This document shows, in pieces, positions 15,805-23,668 of a stretch of DNA of 26,900 nt. The notes beneath the pieces are model-generated. The model worked only from the letters and a program-made list of their open reading frames with translations. It had not been told where the DNA came from and ran no database searches. Within the stretch, counting starts at the first letter, position 1; every line of letters starts with the position of its first letter. The translations under genes and the position numbers were made by a program. The stretch spans positions 1-26,900 of the forward strand of contig CAJVYT010000012.1 of the NCBI GenBank assembly GCA_913009765.1, given 5' to 3'. Source of the DNA: an uncultured candidate division Zixibacteria bacterium (GTDB lineage: Bacteria > Zixibacteria > MSB-5A5 > GN15 > FEB-12).

Positions 15805-15877
15805 TGTAGGGTTCAGGCCTGCCTGAACCTATTATAACATTTAATTCTCTTAGGAACAGGCTTGCCTGTTCCCTACA
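15805..15877. repeat. REP unit C (long linker)
   Basis: TGTAGGG, the same first palindrome as units A and B, a linker about 19 nt longer, then GGAACAGGC-TT-GCCTGTTCC (15853-15872) and CCCTACA. The second hairpin carries compensatory loop changes relative to unit A. Confidence 0.88.
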
Positions 15878-15914
15878 AAACCATTATTTCATATAAAAAG
15901 TATTTATACGAAAT

Positions 15915-16232
15915 CTATTTACTAACCTCTCTTCCTAATTTATTTTCGATTGATTGCACTTTACCAACCATTCGTTTTTTGGCTCCCTTGCGGTCATCAA
16001 TAGTAATAGAAATATAAATACGCTCGTGTCCTTTGCGGCGTAGCATCAGTCTCGCTTTGTTAATAACAGCCATCACTTCATTCCACTCCCCCTCAATACA
16101 AGTCGCCATCGGAGTCAGTTTATATGCCAACCCTGACTTATCTATTATATCAATTACTTTGGCAACATGTTCAGAGACCGAGGCGGATTTCCGTTTAGAA
16201 CCACTCGGAAACATGGTAAGTTGAAAAAGCAT
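15915..16232 (-). CDS. MTH1187-family (DUF77) thiamine-binding protein
   Basis: 105 residues, the family's usual size, ferredoxin-like fold expected. Typical wording includes SVSEHVAKVIDIIDKSGLAY, LTPMATCIEGEWNEVM and RIYISITIDDRKG. Members bind thiamine or related hydroxymethylpyrimidine compounds; the cellular role is unsettled. The ATG is 3 nt after the glyA stop and its Shine-Dalgarno (GAGGG) lies inside the last glyA codons, so the pair is translationally coupled. Confidence 0.9.
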   Translation of the reverse strand: MLFQLTMFPSGSKRKSASVSEHVAKVIDIIDKSGLAYKLTPMATCIEGEWNEVMAVINKARLMLRRKGHERIYISITIDDRKGAKKRMVGKVQSIENKLGREVSK

Positions 16233-16235
16233 CGC

Positions 16236-17489
16236 CTATCCCTCTTGTCTTTCTTTATAGAGCGGAAATTTTTCGCAGAGGGTAGATACTTCATCAGAAA
16301 TCTTCGCAAGCTCATTTTCTTTACGACGGTTCTGTATCGCTCTATCAATAAAGTCAGCTATCTGAACCATTTCAGGCTCTTTCATTCCGCGGGTTGTAAT
16401 AGCAGGAGTACCGATACGAACACCGGAGGTAACAAACGGTTTTTCAGGGTCAAACGGAACCGTATTTTTATTGACCGTCATCCCTGCTAAATCAAGTGCC
16501 TTCTCAACTTTTTTACCGGTCACTTTGGGAATATCAATAAATGACAAAAGCATAAGATGCGTATCAGTTCCACCTGAAACAAGTTTATGTCCTTTAGATG
16601 CTAACGCTTCTGAAAGAGCCTTAGCATTATTTATAACCTGTTGCTGATATATTTTAAATTCATCGGTGAGAGCTTCTTTAAATGCCACCGCTTTGGCGGC
16701 GATTATATGCATCAGCGGTCCGCCTTGAATCCCCGGCATAACAGTGCGGTCAAGGTCGGCAGCATACTGTTCTTTACACATGACCACCCCACCGCGAGGA
16801 CCCCGAAGTGTTTTATGTGTTGTTGATGTTACAAAGTCCGCAAGTGGAATCGGCGACGGATGTACCCCTGCTGCAATAAGTCCGGCAATATGAGCAATGT
16901 CTACCATCATGTATGCACCGACCGCATCGCACGCTTCACGAATTTTTTCAAAATCCCAAAACCGAGGATACGCCGAGGCACCGGCAACAATCATTTTCGG
17001 CTTGTATTTTTTAGCTTGGTCTATCAGTTTCTCATAGTCGATAGTTTCAGTTTTCGGGTCAACTTGATACCCCTCAAACTTGTACAATTTCCCTGAAAAG
17101 TTAATCGGATGACCGTGGGTAAGATGCCCGCCATGAGAAAGGTCAAGCCCCATCACTTTATCCCCCGGCTCTAAAACCGTAAAATATACCGCCATGTTTG
17201 CCTGCGAACCGGAATGAGGCTGCACGTTAGCATGGTCGCATCCAAAAATCTGTTTGAGCCTGTCACGGGCAATATTTTCGGCAATGTCAACAAATTCACA
17301 ACCGCCATAGTATCTCTTGCCCGGGTAGCCCTCGGCATATTTGTTGGTCATCACCCCGCCGGCAGCTTCCATAACAGCTTCTGATGTAAAATTTTCAGAT
17401 GCAATAAGTTCGAGCTTGGTAGTCTGACGGTTGGTTTCTTGAGAAATTGCTTGATATATTTCCGGATCTAATTGTTTTAAATATGACAT
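16236..17489 (-). CDS. glyA: Serine hydroxymethyltransferase
   Basis: 417 residues. PLP enzyme interconverting serine and glycine with tetrahydrofolate, the main one-carbon source. Visible are LIASENFTS near the N-terminus, [28 protein letters not shown], the cofactor motif [13 protein letters not shown] and the Schiff-base lysine K226 in [14 protein letters not shown]. The frame also opens at a GTG (17498), but GGAG overlaps that codon and is correctly spaced (8 nt) for the ATG at 17489, so the ATG is chosen. Promoter at 17525-17553. It is followed at 3 nt by the MTH1187-family gene. Confidence 0.97.
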   Translation of the reverse strand: MSYLKQLDPEIYQAISQETNRQTTKLELIASENFTSEAVMEAAGGVMTNKYAEGYPGKRYYGGCEFVDIAENIARDRLKQIFGCDHANVQPHSGSQANMAVYFTVLEPGDKVMGLDLSHGGHLTHGHPINFSGKLYKFEGYQVDPKTETIDYEKLIDQAKKYKPKMIVAGASAYPRFWDFEKIREACDAVGAYMMVDIAHIAGLIAAGVHPSPIPLADFVTSTTHKTLRGPRGGVVMCKEQYAADLDRTVMPGIQGGPLMHIIAAKAVAFKEALTDEFKIYQQQVINNAKALSEALASKGHKLVSGGTDTHLMLLSFIDIPKVTGKKVEKALDLAGMTVNKNTVPFDPEKPFVTSGVRIGTPAITTRGMKEPEMVQIADFIDRAIQNRRKENELAKISDEVSTLCEKFPLYKERQEG

Positions 17490-17524
17490 AATAAACACTC
17501 CATATAGTTAATGTATACAGAGCG

Positions 17525-17553
17525 AATGTAATGCTTTTCGGTCTTGAGGTCAA
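17525..17553 (-). promoter_or_regulatory. Sigma-70-type promoter of glyA
   Basis: Minus strand TTGACC (17553-17548), 17-nt spacer, TACATT (17530-17525). The start point would be near 17518, leaving a leader of about 29 nt to the ATG. Confidence 0.6.
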
Positions 17554-17653
17554 CGGACTTATCTATTGGAATTTATATAAAAAAACAGAAAAAATATATA
17601 ACTCTGCCTATATATATATTGAATCCTGTTTTTTGAGAAAAATTTTATCAGGT

Positions 17654-18037
17654 TTAATGTTCCTGCCTAAAACATTCGTCTACTTGAATCCAACGGTCTT
17701 GAAGAGAGGAGTCATTGATAAATTGTTCAATTATACTTTTCACTTCTGGAGTTACCGACTCAATTTGCAGACCGGCTTCATGGTACCCATCTAACTCTGA
17801 TTCTTTACTCCAAATTACAGATGCATCAAATCTAATAACTTTCTCCCGAAAGTTGATATTGGGAATCATCATCGAAAAATGAAACGGTCGGTCTGTCCGA
17901 AACGGATGTGTGCTGCGAACTTTCATTCCCTCCGATGAAATATCTATAACCCGTCCGCATTCTGTCTTGCTTGAATCCGAGATAATTTTTACAAATGATA
18001 TAACCTTAGAGCGATTTGTTAATCTAATATGATCCAT
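17654..18037 (-). CDS. PilZ-domain protein, putative c-di-GMP effector
   Basis: 127 residues. The two-part c-di-GMP motif is present: R5-x3-R9 (RLTNR) and DISSEG (about 35-40), then the beta-barrel strands ending in GLQIESV. A short C-terminal helix and a charged tail follow. No other domain, signal or membrane segment is seen. PilZ proteins bind cyclic di-GMP and adjust motility, polysaccharide or pilus functions. AAGGAGG precedes the ATG. It is a lone gene upstream of glyA and has no evident link to it. The 223 nt upstream, up to 18260, show no further gene. Confidence 0.83.
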   Translation of the reverse strand: MDHIRLTNRSKVISFVKIISDSSKTECGRVIDISSEGMKVRSTHPFRTDRPFHFSMMIPNINFREKVIRFDASVIWSKESELDGYHEAGLQIESVTPEVKSIIEQFINDSSLQDRWIQVDECFRQEH

Positions 18038-18260
18038 ACATCCTCCTTATGGTTGTTTATACATACGTCCGTTGTAAGTTTATTCTAAAATTACTTTTAT
18101 TGAAACTCAAGATGGTTATAATTCAAAGCGAAGTGATATGTTACTCTATTATAATATCGCAGAATATCCATATTATGCAAGGTTTAAATAGCTGTTTTAC
18201 GTAAAAAATATCTATTAGATTCAATTTTATGCTGTTTTTAGAGGAGTATGAGGGGTTTCC

Positions 18261-18455
18261 CTATACCTTAAACGGATTATTTTGGATATAATGCCTTATC
18301 AATTTAAGAGAATATTCATTGCGAATGATGTGGTCGTAATACGATTTTTGCCATCTGAAATTTATTTTTATTTTTTCTTATTAATTTCTCTTGTGACACC
18401 AGATTTAACCCCACCTGCAATATTAGGTAATAATTGATTTTGTCTTTTTATGTTT
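18261..18455 (-). pseudogene. Remnant of a second RAYT transposase
   Basis: The minus strand encodes two blocks matching the intact RAYT at 15090-15620: KRQNQLLPNIAGGVKSGVT (like its RKQLLSVVVGSYKSSVT) and, after a frame change and stops, FRWQKSYYDHIIRNEYSL followed by IRHYIQNNPFKV and a TAG. The N-terminal half with the HxH motif is missing; REP hairpin D (18456-18479) stands at that break. This is a truncated, frameshifted copy diverged from the intact one. Confidence 0.8.
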
Positions 18456-18479
18456 GCGGAACAGGCAAGCCTGTTCCGC
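18456..18479. repeat. REP hairpin D
   Basis: GCGGAACAGGC-AA-GCCTGTTCCGC is a perfect 11-bp-arm palindrome sharing the GGAACAGGC/GCCTGTTCC core of the second hairpin in REP units A and C, but with GC/GC outer arms instead of TAGGG/CCCTA. It caps the truncated RAYT remnant. Confidence 0.88.
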
Positions 18480-18552
18480 TAAGTTATGACCCTACATTAA
18501 ATCTTGATTAGCCAAAGATTTACTTTGACTAATCCCCCAACATCTTCCCCCG

Positions 18553-18990
18553 CTACCCCTCTTCAGCCATGAATTTTTCAATACGACGCAAATGCCGTCC
18601 CGCTTCAAACTTGGTATTAAAAAACTGCTTGAGAATTTCTTCAAGCTCTTCTTCGGGAGTATATTTTTGAGAAAGAGCTAACACATTGGCATTATTGTGA
18701 AACCGAGTTAGATGTGCCATCTCGGCGTTGACCGCAAGACCGGCACGGATACCTTTGACTTTGTTTGATGCCATAGCCATACCATTTCCAGTCCAGCAAA
18801 TATTAACACCATAGTCAACCTCACCGTCAGCAACCGCATGGGCAACTTTGAGACCAAAATCAGGGTAGTCAACAGAATCTTTACTATCTGTACCAAAGTC
18901 TATGACTTCATAGCCAAAGGTTTTAAGAATCTCTTTGACTTTTTCTTTCCACTCAAACCCGGCATGATCTGAACCAACCGCTACTCTCAT
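18553..18990 (-). CDS. rpiB: Ribose-5-phosphate isomerase B
   Basis: 145 residues, normal RpiB length. It interconverts ribose 5-phosphate and ribulose 5-phosphate in the pentose phosphate pathway. Seen are GSDHAGFEWKE at the N-terminus, the catalytic Cys C65 in NICWTGNGM, ASNKVKGIRAG, and H98 in TRFHNNANVL. The residue after the catalytic Cys is Trp, where enteric RpiB has Gly (CGTG), so the phosphate-loop edge differs. The ATG overlaps the ilvE stop (TAATG), so the two are co-translated. Confidence 0.93.
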   Translation of the reverse strand: MRVAVGSDHAGFEWKEKVKEILKTFGYEVIDFGTDSKDSVDYPDFGLKVAHAVADGEVDYGVNICWTGNGMAMASNKVKGIRAGLAVNAEMAHLTRFHNNANVLALSQKYTPEEELEEILKQFFNTKFEAGRHLRRIEKFMAEEG

Positions 18991-19928
18991 TAGACTGTTA
19001 CCTTTTTATATTCAGGAATATAGGTCAACCAATTATATTTATCTTCAGCACGACCCTCTAAAATATCAAACAATGCTTTTTGTATAGATTTTGTAATAGG
19101 ACCACATTTGCCGCTTCCTATTTTAATTTTATCTACTTGTGATATTGGTGTGATTTCTGCAGCCGAGCCGGTAAAGAATACTTCATCAGCAAGATAAAGT
19201 GCTTCACGAGGAATATTTTGTTCAACAACTTTAATTCCCAAATCTTGTGCAATTTTAATAACAGAACGGCGTGTTATCCCCGGCAAAATCGATGCTGAGA
19301 ATGTCGGAGTAATCAGAGTTCCTTGGCGAACTAAAAATATATTTTCACCCGAACCTTCAGAAACATTACCATAAACATCTAAAGCAATACCTTCAACATA
19401 ACCATGCGAAATCGCTTCAAGTTTGATAAGCTGAGAGTTCATATAGTTTGCTCCCGCTTTTGCCATCGCAGGCATTGTGTTAGGAGCAATACGGTTCCAC
19501 GATGAAACACAGACTGAAACACCATTTTCTAAAGCATCATCACCAAGATATTTTCCCCACGGCCATACTGCAATAGCTAAATCTACCGGACAATTCGACG
19601 GGTCTACTCCAAGAGTACCATACCCGCGATATGCAACCGGACGAACATAGCCTTCGGCTAAATTGTTGATTCCGATAATATCTAAAGTTGCTTGGTCTAT
19701 TTCTTCTGCTGACCAACGCATTGGCATTCGGTAAATTTTTGCTGAATCTAAGAGTCTGGCTGAATGTTCTTCAAGCCTGAAACAAACCGAACCTTTATCT
19801 GTTTTATAGACTCTCATTCCTTCAAAAACTGATGAGCCGTAATGGACAACATGGGAACAGACATGAATCTTGGCATCATCCCATTTAATCATTTCACCGT
19901 TCATCCAAATATATTCAGTAGGTTTCAT
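18990..19928 (-). CDS. ilvE: Branched-chain amino acid aminotransferase
   Basis: 312 residues, class IV PLP aminotransferase. Visible are [13 protein letters not shown] near the N-terminus, the PLP lysine K157 in [34 protein letters not shown] and [12 protein letters not shown]. It performs the last step of valine, leucine and isoleucine synthesis. AAGGAGG lies 10 nt before the ATG and is part of a GAGGT/ACCTC inverted repeat (19932-19942). A promoter is at 19979-20007. rpiB follows with a 1-nt overlap. Confidence 0.95.
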   Translation of the reverse strand: MKPTEYIWMNGEMIKWDDAKIHVCSHVVHYGSSVFEGMRVYKTDKGSVCFRLEEHSARLLDSAKIYRMPMRWSAEEIDQATLDIIGINNLAEGYVRPVAYRGYGTLGVDPSNCPVDLAIAVWPWGKYLGDDALENGVSVCVSSWNRIAPNTMPAMAKAGANYMNSQLIKLEAISHGYVEGIALDVYGNVSEGSGENIFLVRQGTLITPTFSASILPGITRRSVIKIAQDLGIKVVEQNIPREALYLADEVFFTGSAAEITPISQVDKIKIGSGKCGPITKSIQKALFDILEGRAEDKYNWLTYIPEYKKVTV

Positions 19929-19978
19929 CTTGAGGTAACCTCCTTGTAGCTATATAATTTTATAATTTTCATTGATAT

Positions 19979-20007
19979 ATAATAATGAAATTTCCGAAGA
20001 AATTCAA
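19979..20007 (-). promoter_or_regulatory. Putative promoter of ilvE-rpiB
   Basis: Minus strand TTGAAT (20007-20002), 17-nt spacer, TATTAT (19984-19979), about 50 nt before the ilvE ATG. The surrounding DNA is very AT-rich, so a chance match is possible. Confidence 0.45.
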
Positions 20008-20130
20008 ACGAAATCATAAGATTGTTACAATTTTCACAAAATAATACCTATATCAATGCGTTGTCTCTTTCACTACTTAAACACATTATATCTCTATATG
20101 TTCCAACAATTTATAAGAACAGTAGAACTA

Positions 20131-20703
20131 TTATTTAATACCGTCAATAAATTTCCATACTAACGGAAGAATAGCCGATGCGACCGCTATCTTAAGTATT
20201 GCACCCGGAACAAACGGAATGAATCCCATGGCAAAAAGTGTTTCTGAGGGGACAAAAAATGAAAGCTGGGCAAGTCCCGTTACAAAAATTAGAGCAGTAC
20301 CCAAAATCATTGCAATTGTAGTTTTTCCAATATTTTTATCCCATCCTTTATCGGCAAGATAGCCTACCAAATAGGCAGATACAGCAAAACCGACCAAATA
20401 CCCGCCGGTAGGACCGATAAATTTGACAATACCTGCAGTACCGCCCGCAAAGACCGGCAGACCTATCGCTCCTTCTAACAAATATGCCATCACAACAGCT
20501 GTTCCACGAACACGTCCAAGTGCCATCGCAACTAACAAAATTCCGAATGTCTGACCGGTAATAGGAACAGGTGAAAATGGAACAATGATTGAAAGATATG
20601 AACATATTATCAAAATTATATTAAATGCTGCTAAATGACCTAATTCTGCTATAATTGAGTTTGGTTGTATTTTGCTGTATATTGCTGTTGTATTTGTCGT
20701 CAT
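20131..20703 (-). CDS. bioY: BioY, biotin ECF transporter S component
   Basis: 190 residues with about six membrane helices. The family signature PFSPVPITGQTFGILLVAMALG and GAIGLPVFAGGTAGIVKFIGPTGG-type loop (split here as VFAGGTAGIV and GPTGGYLVGF) are clear. BioY captures biotin in the inner membrane, usually with shared EcfA/EcfT energising subunits that are not in this window. AGGAG lies 5 nt before the ATG. It is read divergently from msrA. No convincing BirA-type operator was found in the 165-nt intergenic region. Confidence 0.94.
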   Translation of the reverse strand: MTTNTTAIYSKIQPNSIIAELGHLAAFNIILIICSYLSIIVPFSPVPITGQTFGILLVAMALGRVRGTAVVMAYLLEGAIGLPVFAGGTAGIVKFIGPTGGYLVGFAVSAYLVGYLADKGWDKNIGKTTIAMILGTALIFVTGLAQLSFFVPSETLFAMGFIPFVPGAILKIAVASAILPLVWKFIDGIK

Positions 20704-20868
20704 AGTTTCTCCTGTTAACGGCTAACTTATTTCCAAAGAATGTAAAATATTTTCAATATTAACACAAGTAAGATTATTAAGTCATACTGAGCTAAATCAA
20801 AGTATAACTTATAGAATAAGGGAACTCATTTTACTCCCCTCTGTTATATGATTAACAAGGAGACAATT

Positions 20869-21504
20869 ATGAAATATAAAATATTATTAGTTATTCCAAT
20901 ATTTATTTTTATCGGAATGAACGTATTTTCATCAGAGACAAACAACAAAGAAAAAAGCGACAGCAAAAAAAGCGGAGAAAAAGTGTCAAATATGAATCAT
21001 AAAAAAGCAACATTCGGTGCCGGATGTTTTTGGGGCGTAGAAGCTATCTTTCAAGAATTAGATGGTGTCGTGGCAACATCTGTCGGATATATGGGCGGAA
21101 ATACAGAAGACCCAACCTATCAGGATGTCTGCTACTCCGAAACAAACCACGCCGAAGTATGCGAAATTGTCTATGACCCCAATGTTATCAGCTATACTGA
21201 TCTGCTTTCTGTATTCTTCTCTCTCCACGACCCTACTACTCTCAACCGTCAAGGACCTGATGTCGGCACACAATACCGTTCGGCTATTTTCTACAACGAT
21301 GATGATCAAAAAGCACAAGCCTTAGATGCACTCAAGCAGATTGAAGATGGGAAATTTTTCACTCGACCTGTTGTGACCGAAGTTACCAAAGCGGCAACAT
21401 TCTATAAAGCTGAAGACTACCATCAGTCATATTATCAAAACAAAGGCATCACTCCTCACTGCGGAATCGGCTCTGTAAATGTAAAACTCAAAGAGATGGA
21501 GTAG
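20869..21504 (+). CDS. msrA: Exported peptide methionine sulfoxide reductase A
   Basis: 211 residues. A hydrophobic N-terminus (KYKILLVIPIFIFIGMNVFS) looks like a signal peptide, followed by a Lys/Ser-rich linker and the MsrA domain from about residue 46. Catalytic C53 lies in FGAGCFWGVE; VGYMGG, YSETNHAEVCEIVYDP, DPTTLNRQGPDVGTQYRS and YHQSYYQNK are family motifs; GITPHCGIGS gives a recycling Cys. It repairs oxidised methionine in the envelope. The frame opens at 20848, but AAGGAGA sits 5 nt before the ATG at 20869, which is chosen. No MsrB is fused or adjacent. Confidence 0.94.
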   Translation: MKYKILLVIPIFIFIGMNVFSSETNNKEKSDSKKSGEKVSNMNHKKATFGAGCFWGVEAIFQELDGVVATSVGYMGGNTEDPTYQDVCYSETNHAEVCEIVYDPNVISYTDLLSVFFSLHDPTTLNRQGPDVGTQYRSAIFYNDDDQKAQALDALKQIEDGKFFTRPVVTEVTKAATFYKAEDYHQSYYQNKGITPHCGIGSVNVKLKEME

Positions 21505-21584
21505 ATTTATCCCATTGCTAAAAAAATAAATTAGAACTATTTATAAAAAGTATATTTAAAACTACACATAGAACTCAAAATTTA

Positions 21585-21776
21585 TCAATCTTCATCATTA
21601 TTATTATTTCGTTTTGCCATAAATTCTTTATGAAACTGTCTTATTTGTTCCTCATGAATTTTCGCGAACTCTTTTCTTGCTTTCTTGACTTCAACAATAA
21701 TTTTCAAAAGCAAAAATGCACAGACTAATACCCCAACCCCCAAGCCGACCAATAACAGCATAAATTCATTACTCAT
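21585..21776 (-). CDS. Small single-pass membrane protein, copy 1
   Basis: 63 residues: a short polar start (MSNEF), one hydrophobic helix (about 6-25, with GLGVGVLV small-residue pattern), then a long charged, coiled-coil-like tail (KKARKEFAKIHEEQIRQF) and an Asn/Asp-rich end. AAGGG precedes the ATG. It is clearly paralogous to the 40-residue protein immediately upstream (21830-21952). Function unknown; the layout suggests a small membrane-anchored accessory protein with a cytoplasmic tail. Confidence 0.72.
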   Translation of the reverse strand: MSNEFMLLLVGLGVGVLVCAFLLLKIIVEVKKARKEFAKIHEEQIRQFHKEFMAKRNNNNDED

Positions 21777-21829
21777 ACTCTACCCTTGTTTTTTGTTTAA
21801 TAATAATTAGATTTAATTATTAGCAAAAT

Positions 21830-21952
21830 CTATTCTTCAAATTGATTCTTTCTCATTTTCCTAACCTCAACTATGGTCTTAATTAGCAAAAAAACAGATA
21901 ACAATACTCCTGCCCCTAAACAAACTAACAATAAAATAAATTCACTACTCAT
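21830..21952 (-). CDS. Small single-pass membrane protein, copy 2 (40 residues)
   Basis: Forty codons from ATG at 21952 to TAG. It begins MSSEFILLLVCLGAGVLL and continues with IKTIVEVRKMRK, aligning without gaps to the first ~36 residues of the protein at 21585-21776 (MSNEFMLLLVGLGVGVLV, IIVEVKKARK). Most differences are conservative, arguing for purifying selection. It lacks the long tail of copy 1. AAGGG lies 7 nt upstream, as for copy 1, and a TATAAT (minus strand, 21996-21991) is placed to drive both genes. Too short for default ORF cut-offs. Confidence 0.68.
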   Translation of the reverse strand: MSSEFILLLVCLGAGVLLSVFLLIKTIVEVRKMRKNQFEE

Positions 21953-22056
21953 ATCTGAACCCTTATATAAATAATAATTTACATTTACGTATTATATAAA
22001 AAGTTTTTATCACCCACCAATGCCACTATGCAATTTTGCGAGCAAATAGGAGTTTT

Positions 22057-22116
22057 ATGGTTCTTATTTTATTATTGACAATCATTACTATTTTAGTTTT
22101 AATTAACCATAATTAA
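22057..22116 (+). CDS. Possible 19-residue hydrophobic micro-protein
   Basis: ATG with AGGAG 4 nt upstream, then 18 codons and TAA; the product MVLILLLTIITILVLINHN would be one membrane helix. It lies directly upstream of the cytochrome operon in the same direction. It overlaps the best promoter match for that operon (22075-22103), so either the promoter or this gene, or neither, may be real. Confidence 0.28.
   Translation: MVLILLLTIITILVLINHN
22075..22103 (+). promoter_or_regulatory. Putative promoter of the cytochrome operon
   Basis: TTGACA (22075-22080), 17-nt spacer, TTTAAT (22098-22103). The start point near 22110 would give a leader of about 35 nt. Confidence 0.45.
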
Positions 22117-22147
22117 ATTAAAACGCAATAAAAAAAATCAGGTGAAG

Positions 22148-22885
22148 ATGTCAAAAATTCCGCAACAACTGATTCCCTTAGCCATTATTCTGGTTATTGT
22201 CATCGGTGTATTCATTGCCGCCACCGACATGTTTGTTCCAGAATCTTTTGGAAAACTGGGTCATTTTCGAGCTGATGCCATACAAGAGAATATGGCGTTA
22301 GAACAAGTGTATGCCGGCTCTGATGCATGCTATGATTGTCATGATGACATTGTTGAGACAAAATCAAAATCATACCACAAAGGATTGGCATGTGAAGTTT
22401 GTCATGGAGCGGCTATGAAACACATTGATAGTCCGGAAGATTTTATTCCGAATGCACCTCGCGGACGTGGTTATTGTCCCTTGTGCCATGGGTATAATCC
22501 TTCAAGACCGTCAGGTTTTCCACAGATTATAGCCGACCGTCATAATCCGGGGAAGGCATGTATGTCATGTCATAACCCGCATAACCCATTGCTGCCTAAT
22601 GCTCCTGAAGAATGTGCGGCATGCCATAGAGAAATTTCAAATTTAAAAATGCTTTCGCACCACGCCACTTTACCATGTACACAGTGTCATACAATTGAAA
22701 AAGGTCATAAAACCTCTCCAAAATTTTCAAAGGCACACAAACCTACTGATAATACAACATGTGCAAATTGCCATGAAAAAGGGTCTTCAGTAAATAAAGA
22801 TGCCCCAAAATTAAATACTGAAGAACATTCAGAACGATATCTCTGCTGGGATTGTCATTACCCACATTATCCGGAGGCAAACTAA
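22148..22885 (+). CDS. Membrane-anchored octaheme c-type cytochrome (NrfB/cytochrome c3-like)
   Basis: 245 residues. One N-terminal membrane helix (about 6-26, LIPLAIILVIVIGVFIAA) anchors a periplasmic domain with eight CxxCH heme sites: CYDCH, CEVCH, CPLCH, CMSCH, CAACH, CTQCH, CANCH, CWDCH, plus several extra His available as axial ligands. It should carry electrons between the Fe-S/NrfD partners encoded next and a periplasmic acceptor or donor. The ATG at 22148 is used; a GTG two codons upstream (22142) is an alternative, and neither has a well-spaced Shine-Dalgarno. The stop overlaps the next start (TAATG). Confidence 0.92.
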   Translation: MSKIPQQLIPLAIILVIVIGVFIAATDMFVPESFGKLGHFRADAIQENMALEQVYAGSDACYDCHDDIVETKSKSYHKGLACEVCHGAAMKHIDSPEDFIPNAPRGRGYCPLCHGYNPSRPSGFPQIIADRHNPGKACMSCHNPHNPLLPNAPEECAACHREISNLKMLSHHATLPCTQCHTIEKGHKTSPKFSKAHKPTDNTTCANCHEKGSSVNKDAPKLNTEEHSERYLCWDCHYPHYPEAN

Positions 22886-23667
22886 TGAAAAAAGAAAATA
22901 AAACAATTCGTCCGGAAATTGAAAGAAGAGCATTTTTAAAAAACTGCTCAAAAACACTTCCAAGCTTATTATTTCTCGTTGCAAGTTTTGATGTACAATC
23001 TATTTTAGCCCAAGAAAACAGCTCCTATGATGCCTCAAAACATAACTATGCTATGGGAATTAATATACATAAATGTATAGGCTGTGCAAGATGTGCCGAT
23101 GCTTGTAAAACTGAAAACAAAGTTCCGAGAGAACCTCACTACTTCCGTACATGGGTAGAAAGATATGTTATACCTGAAAATGGAGAACCAATTGTTGACA
23201 GCCCTAATGGTGGCATAAACGGTTACCCCGAAATTTATGAAAAAAGAAACATTGACAGCACATTCTTTGTACCAAAACTTTGTAACCACTGCATAAACGC
23301 TCCATGTGTACAGGTTTGTCCGGTCGGAGCAACATTTGCAACAGAGGATGGTGTCGTATTGGTTGACCCAAAATGGTGTGTCGGATGTCGTTACTGTATT
23401 CAAGCATGTCCGTATGGAGCACGTTATCTAAATCCTACAACAGAAGTTGCCGACAAATGTACTTTCTGCTATCACCGCATTACCGACGGTAAACTTCCGG
23501 TTTGTGTAGAAATATGTCCGACACAAACAAGAATTTTTGGGGAAAAAGGAAAAAAGAGTTCTCCACTTCGTCGATTCTTTAAATTCAATGATATTCATAC
23601 ATTAAAACCGGGTCTGAATACAAAACCTAAAGTATATTACGCCGGTTTAGACGGGGAGGTTATATAA
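22885..23667 (+). CDS. Tat-exported four-cluster Fe-S subunit (NrfC/PsrB/DsrO-like)
   Basis: 260 residues. A twin-arginine signal (ERRAFLKN, Arg 14-15, then a hydrophobic stretch to about residue 42) is followed by four cysteine clusters: CIGCARCADAC (64-74), CNHCINAPCVQVCP, CVGCRYCIQACP, and CTFCYHRITDGKLPVCVEICP-type group with its last CVEICP. These bind four [4Fe-4S] clusters, passing electrons between the cytochrome and the NrfD membrane subunit on the periplasmic side. GGAGG precedes the ATG at 22885, which overlaps the cytochrome stop. Longer starts lie inside the cytochrome gene and lack support. The TatC at 12321-13076 could export it. Confidence 0.93.
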   Translation: MKKENKTIRPEIERRAFLKNCSKTLPSLLFLVASFDVQSILAQENSSYDASKHNYAMGINIHKCIGCARCADACKTENKVPREPHYFRTWVERYVIPENGEPIVDSPNGGINGYPEIYEKRNIDSTFFVPKLCNHCINAPCVQVCPVGATFATEDGVVLVDPKWCVGCRYCIQACPYGARYLNPTTEVADKCTFCYHRITDGKLPVCVEICPTQTRIFGEKGKKSSPLRRFFKFNDIHTLKPGLNTKPKVYYAGLDGEVI

Positions 23668-23668
23668 T

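Noticed and set aside
15032..15877. CRISPR array
   Set aside because: Repeat copies are internally palindromic, unevenly spaced, and flank a RAYT gene; no cas genes are present.
17499..17653. Riboswitch upstream of glyA
   Set aside because: The promoter lies too close to the start codon (leader about 29 nt) to leave room for an aptamer.
20704..20868. BirA-type biotin operator or riboswitch upstream of bioY
   Set aside because: Only a partial TTGTGTTAA...TTTACA resemblance; arms are not complementary enough.
22852..22884. Longer start for the Fe-S subunit inside the cytochrome gene
   Set aside because: The ATG at 22885 has GGAGG, the TAATG overlap and places the twin-arginine motif at the usual distance from the N-terminus.
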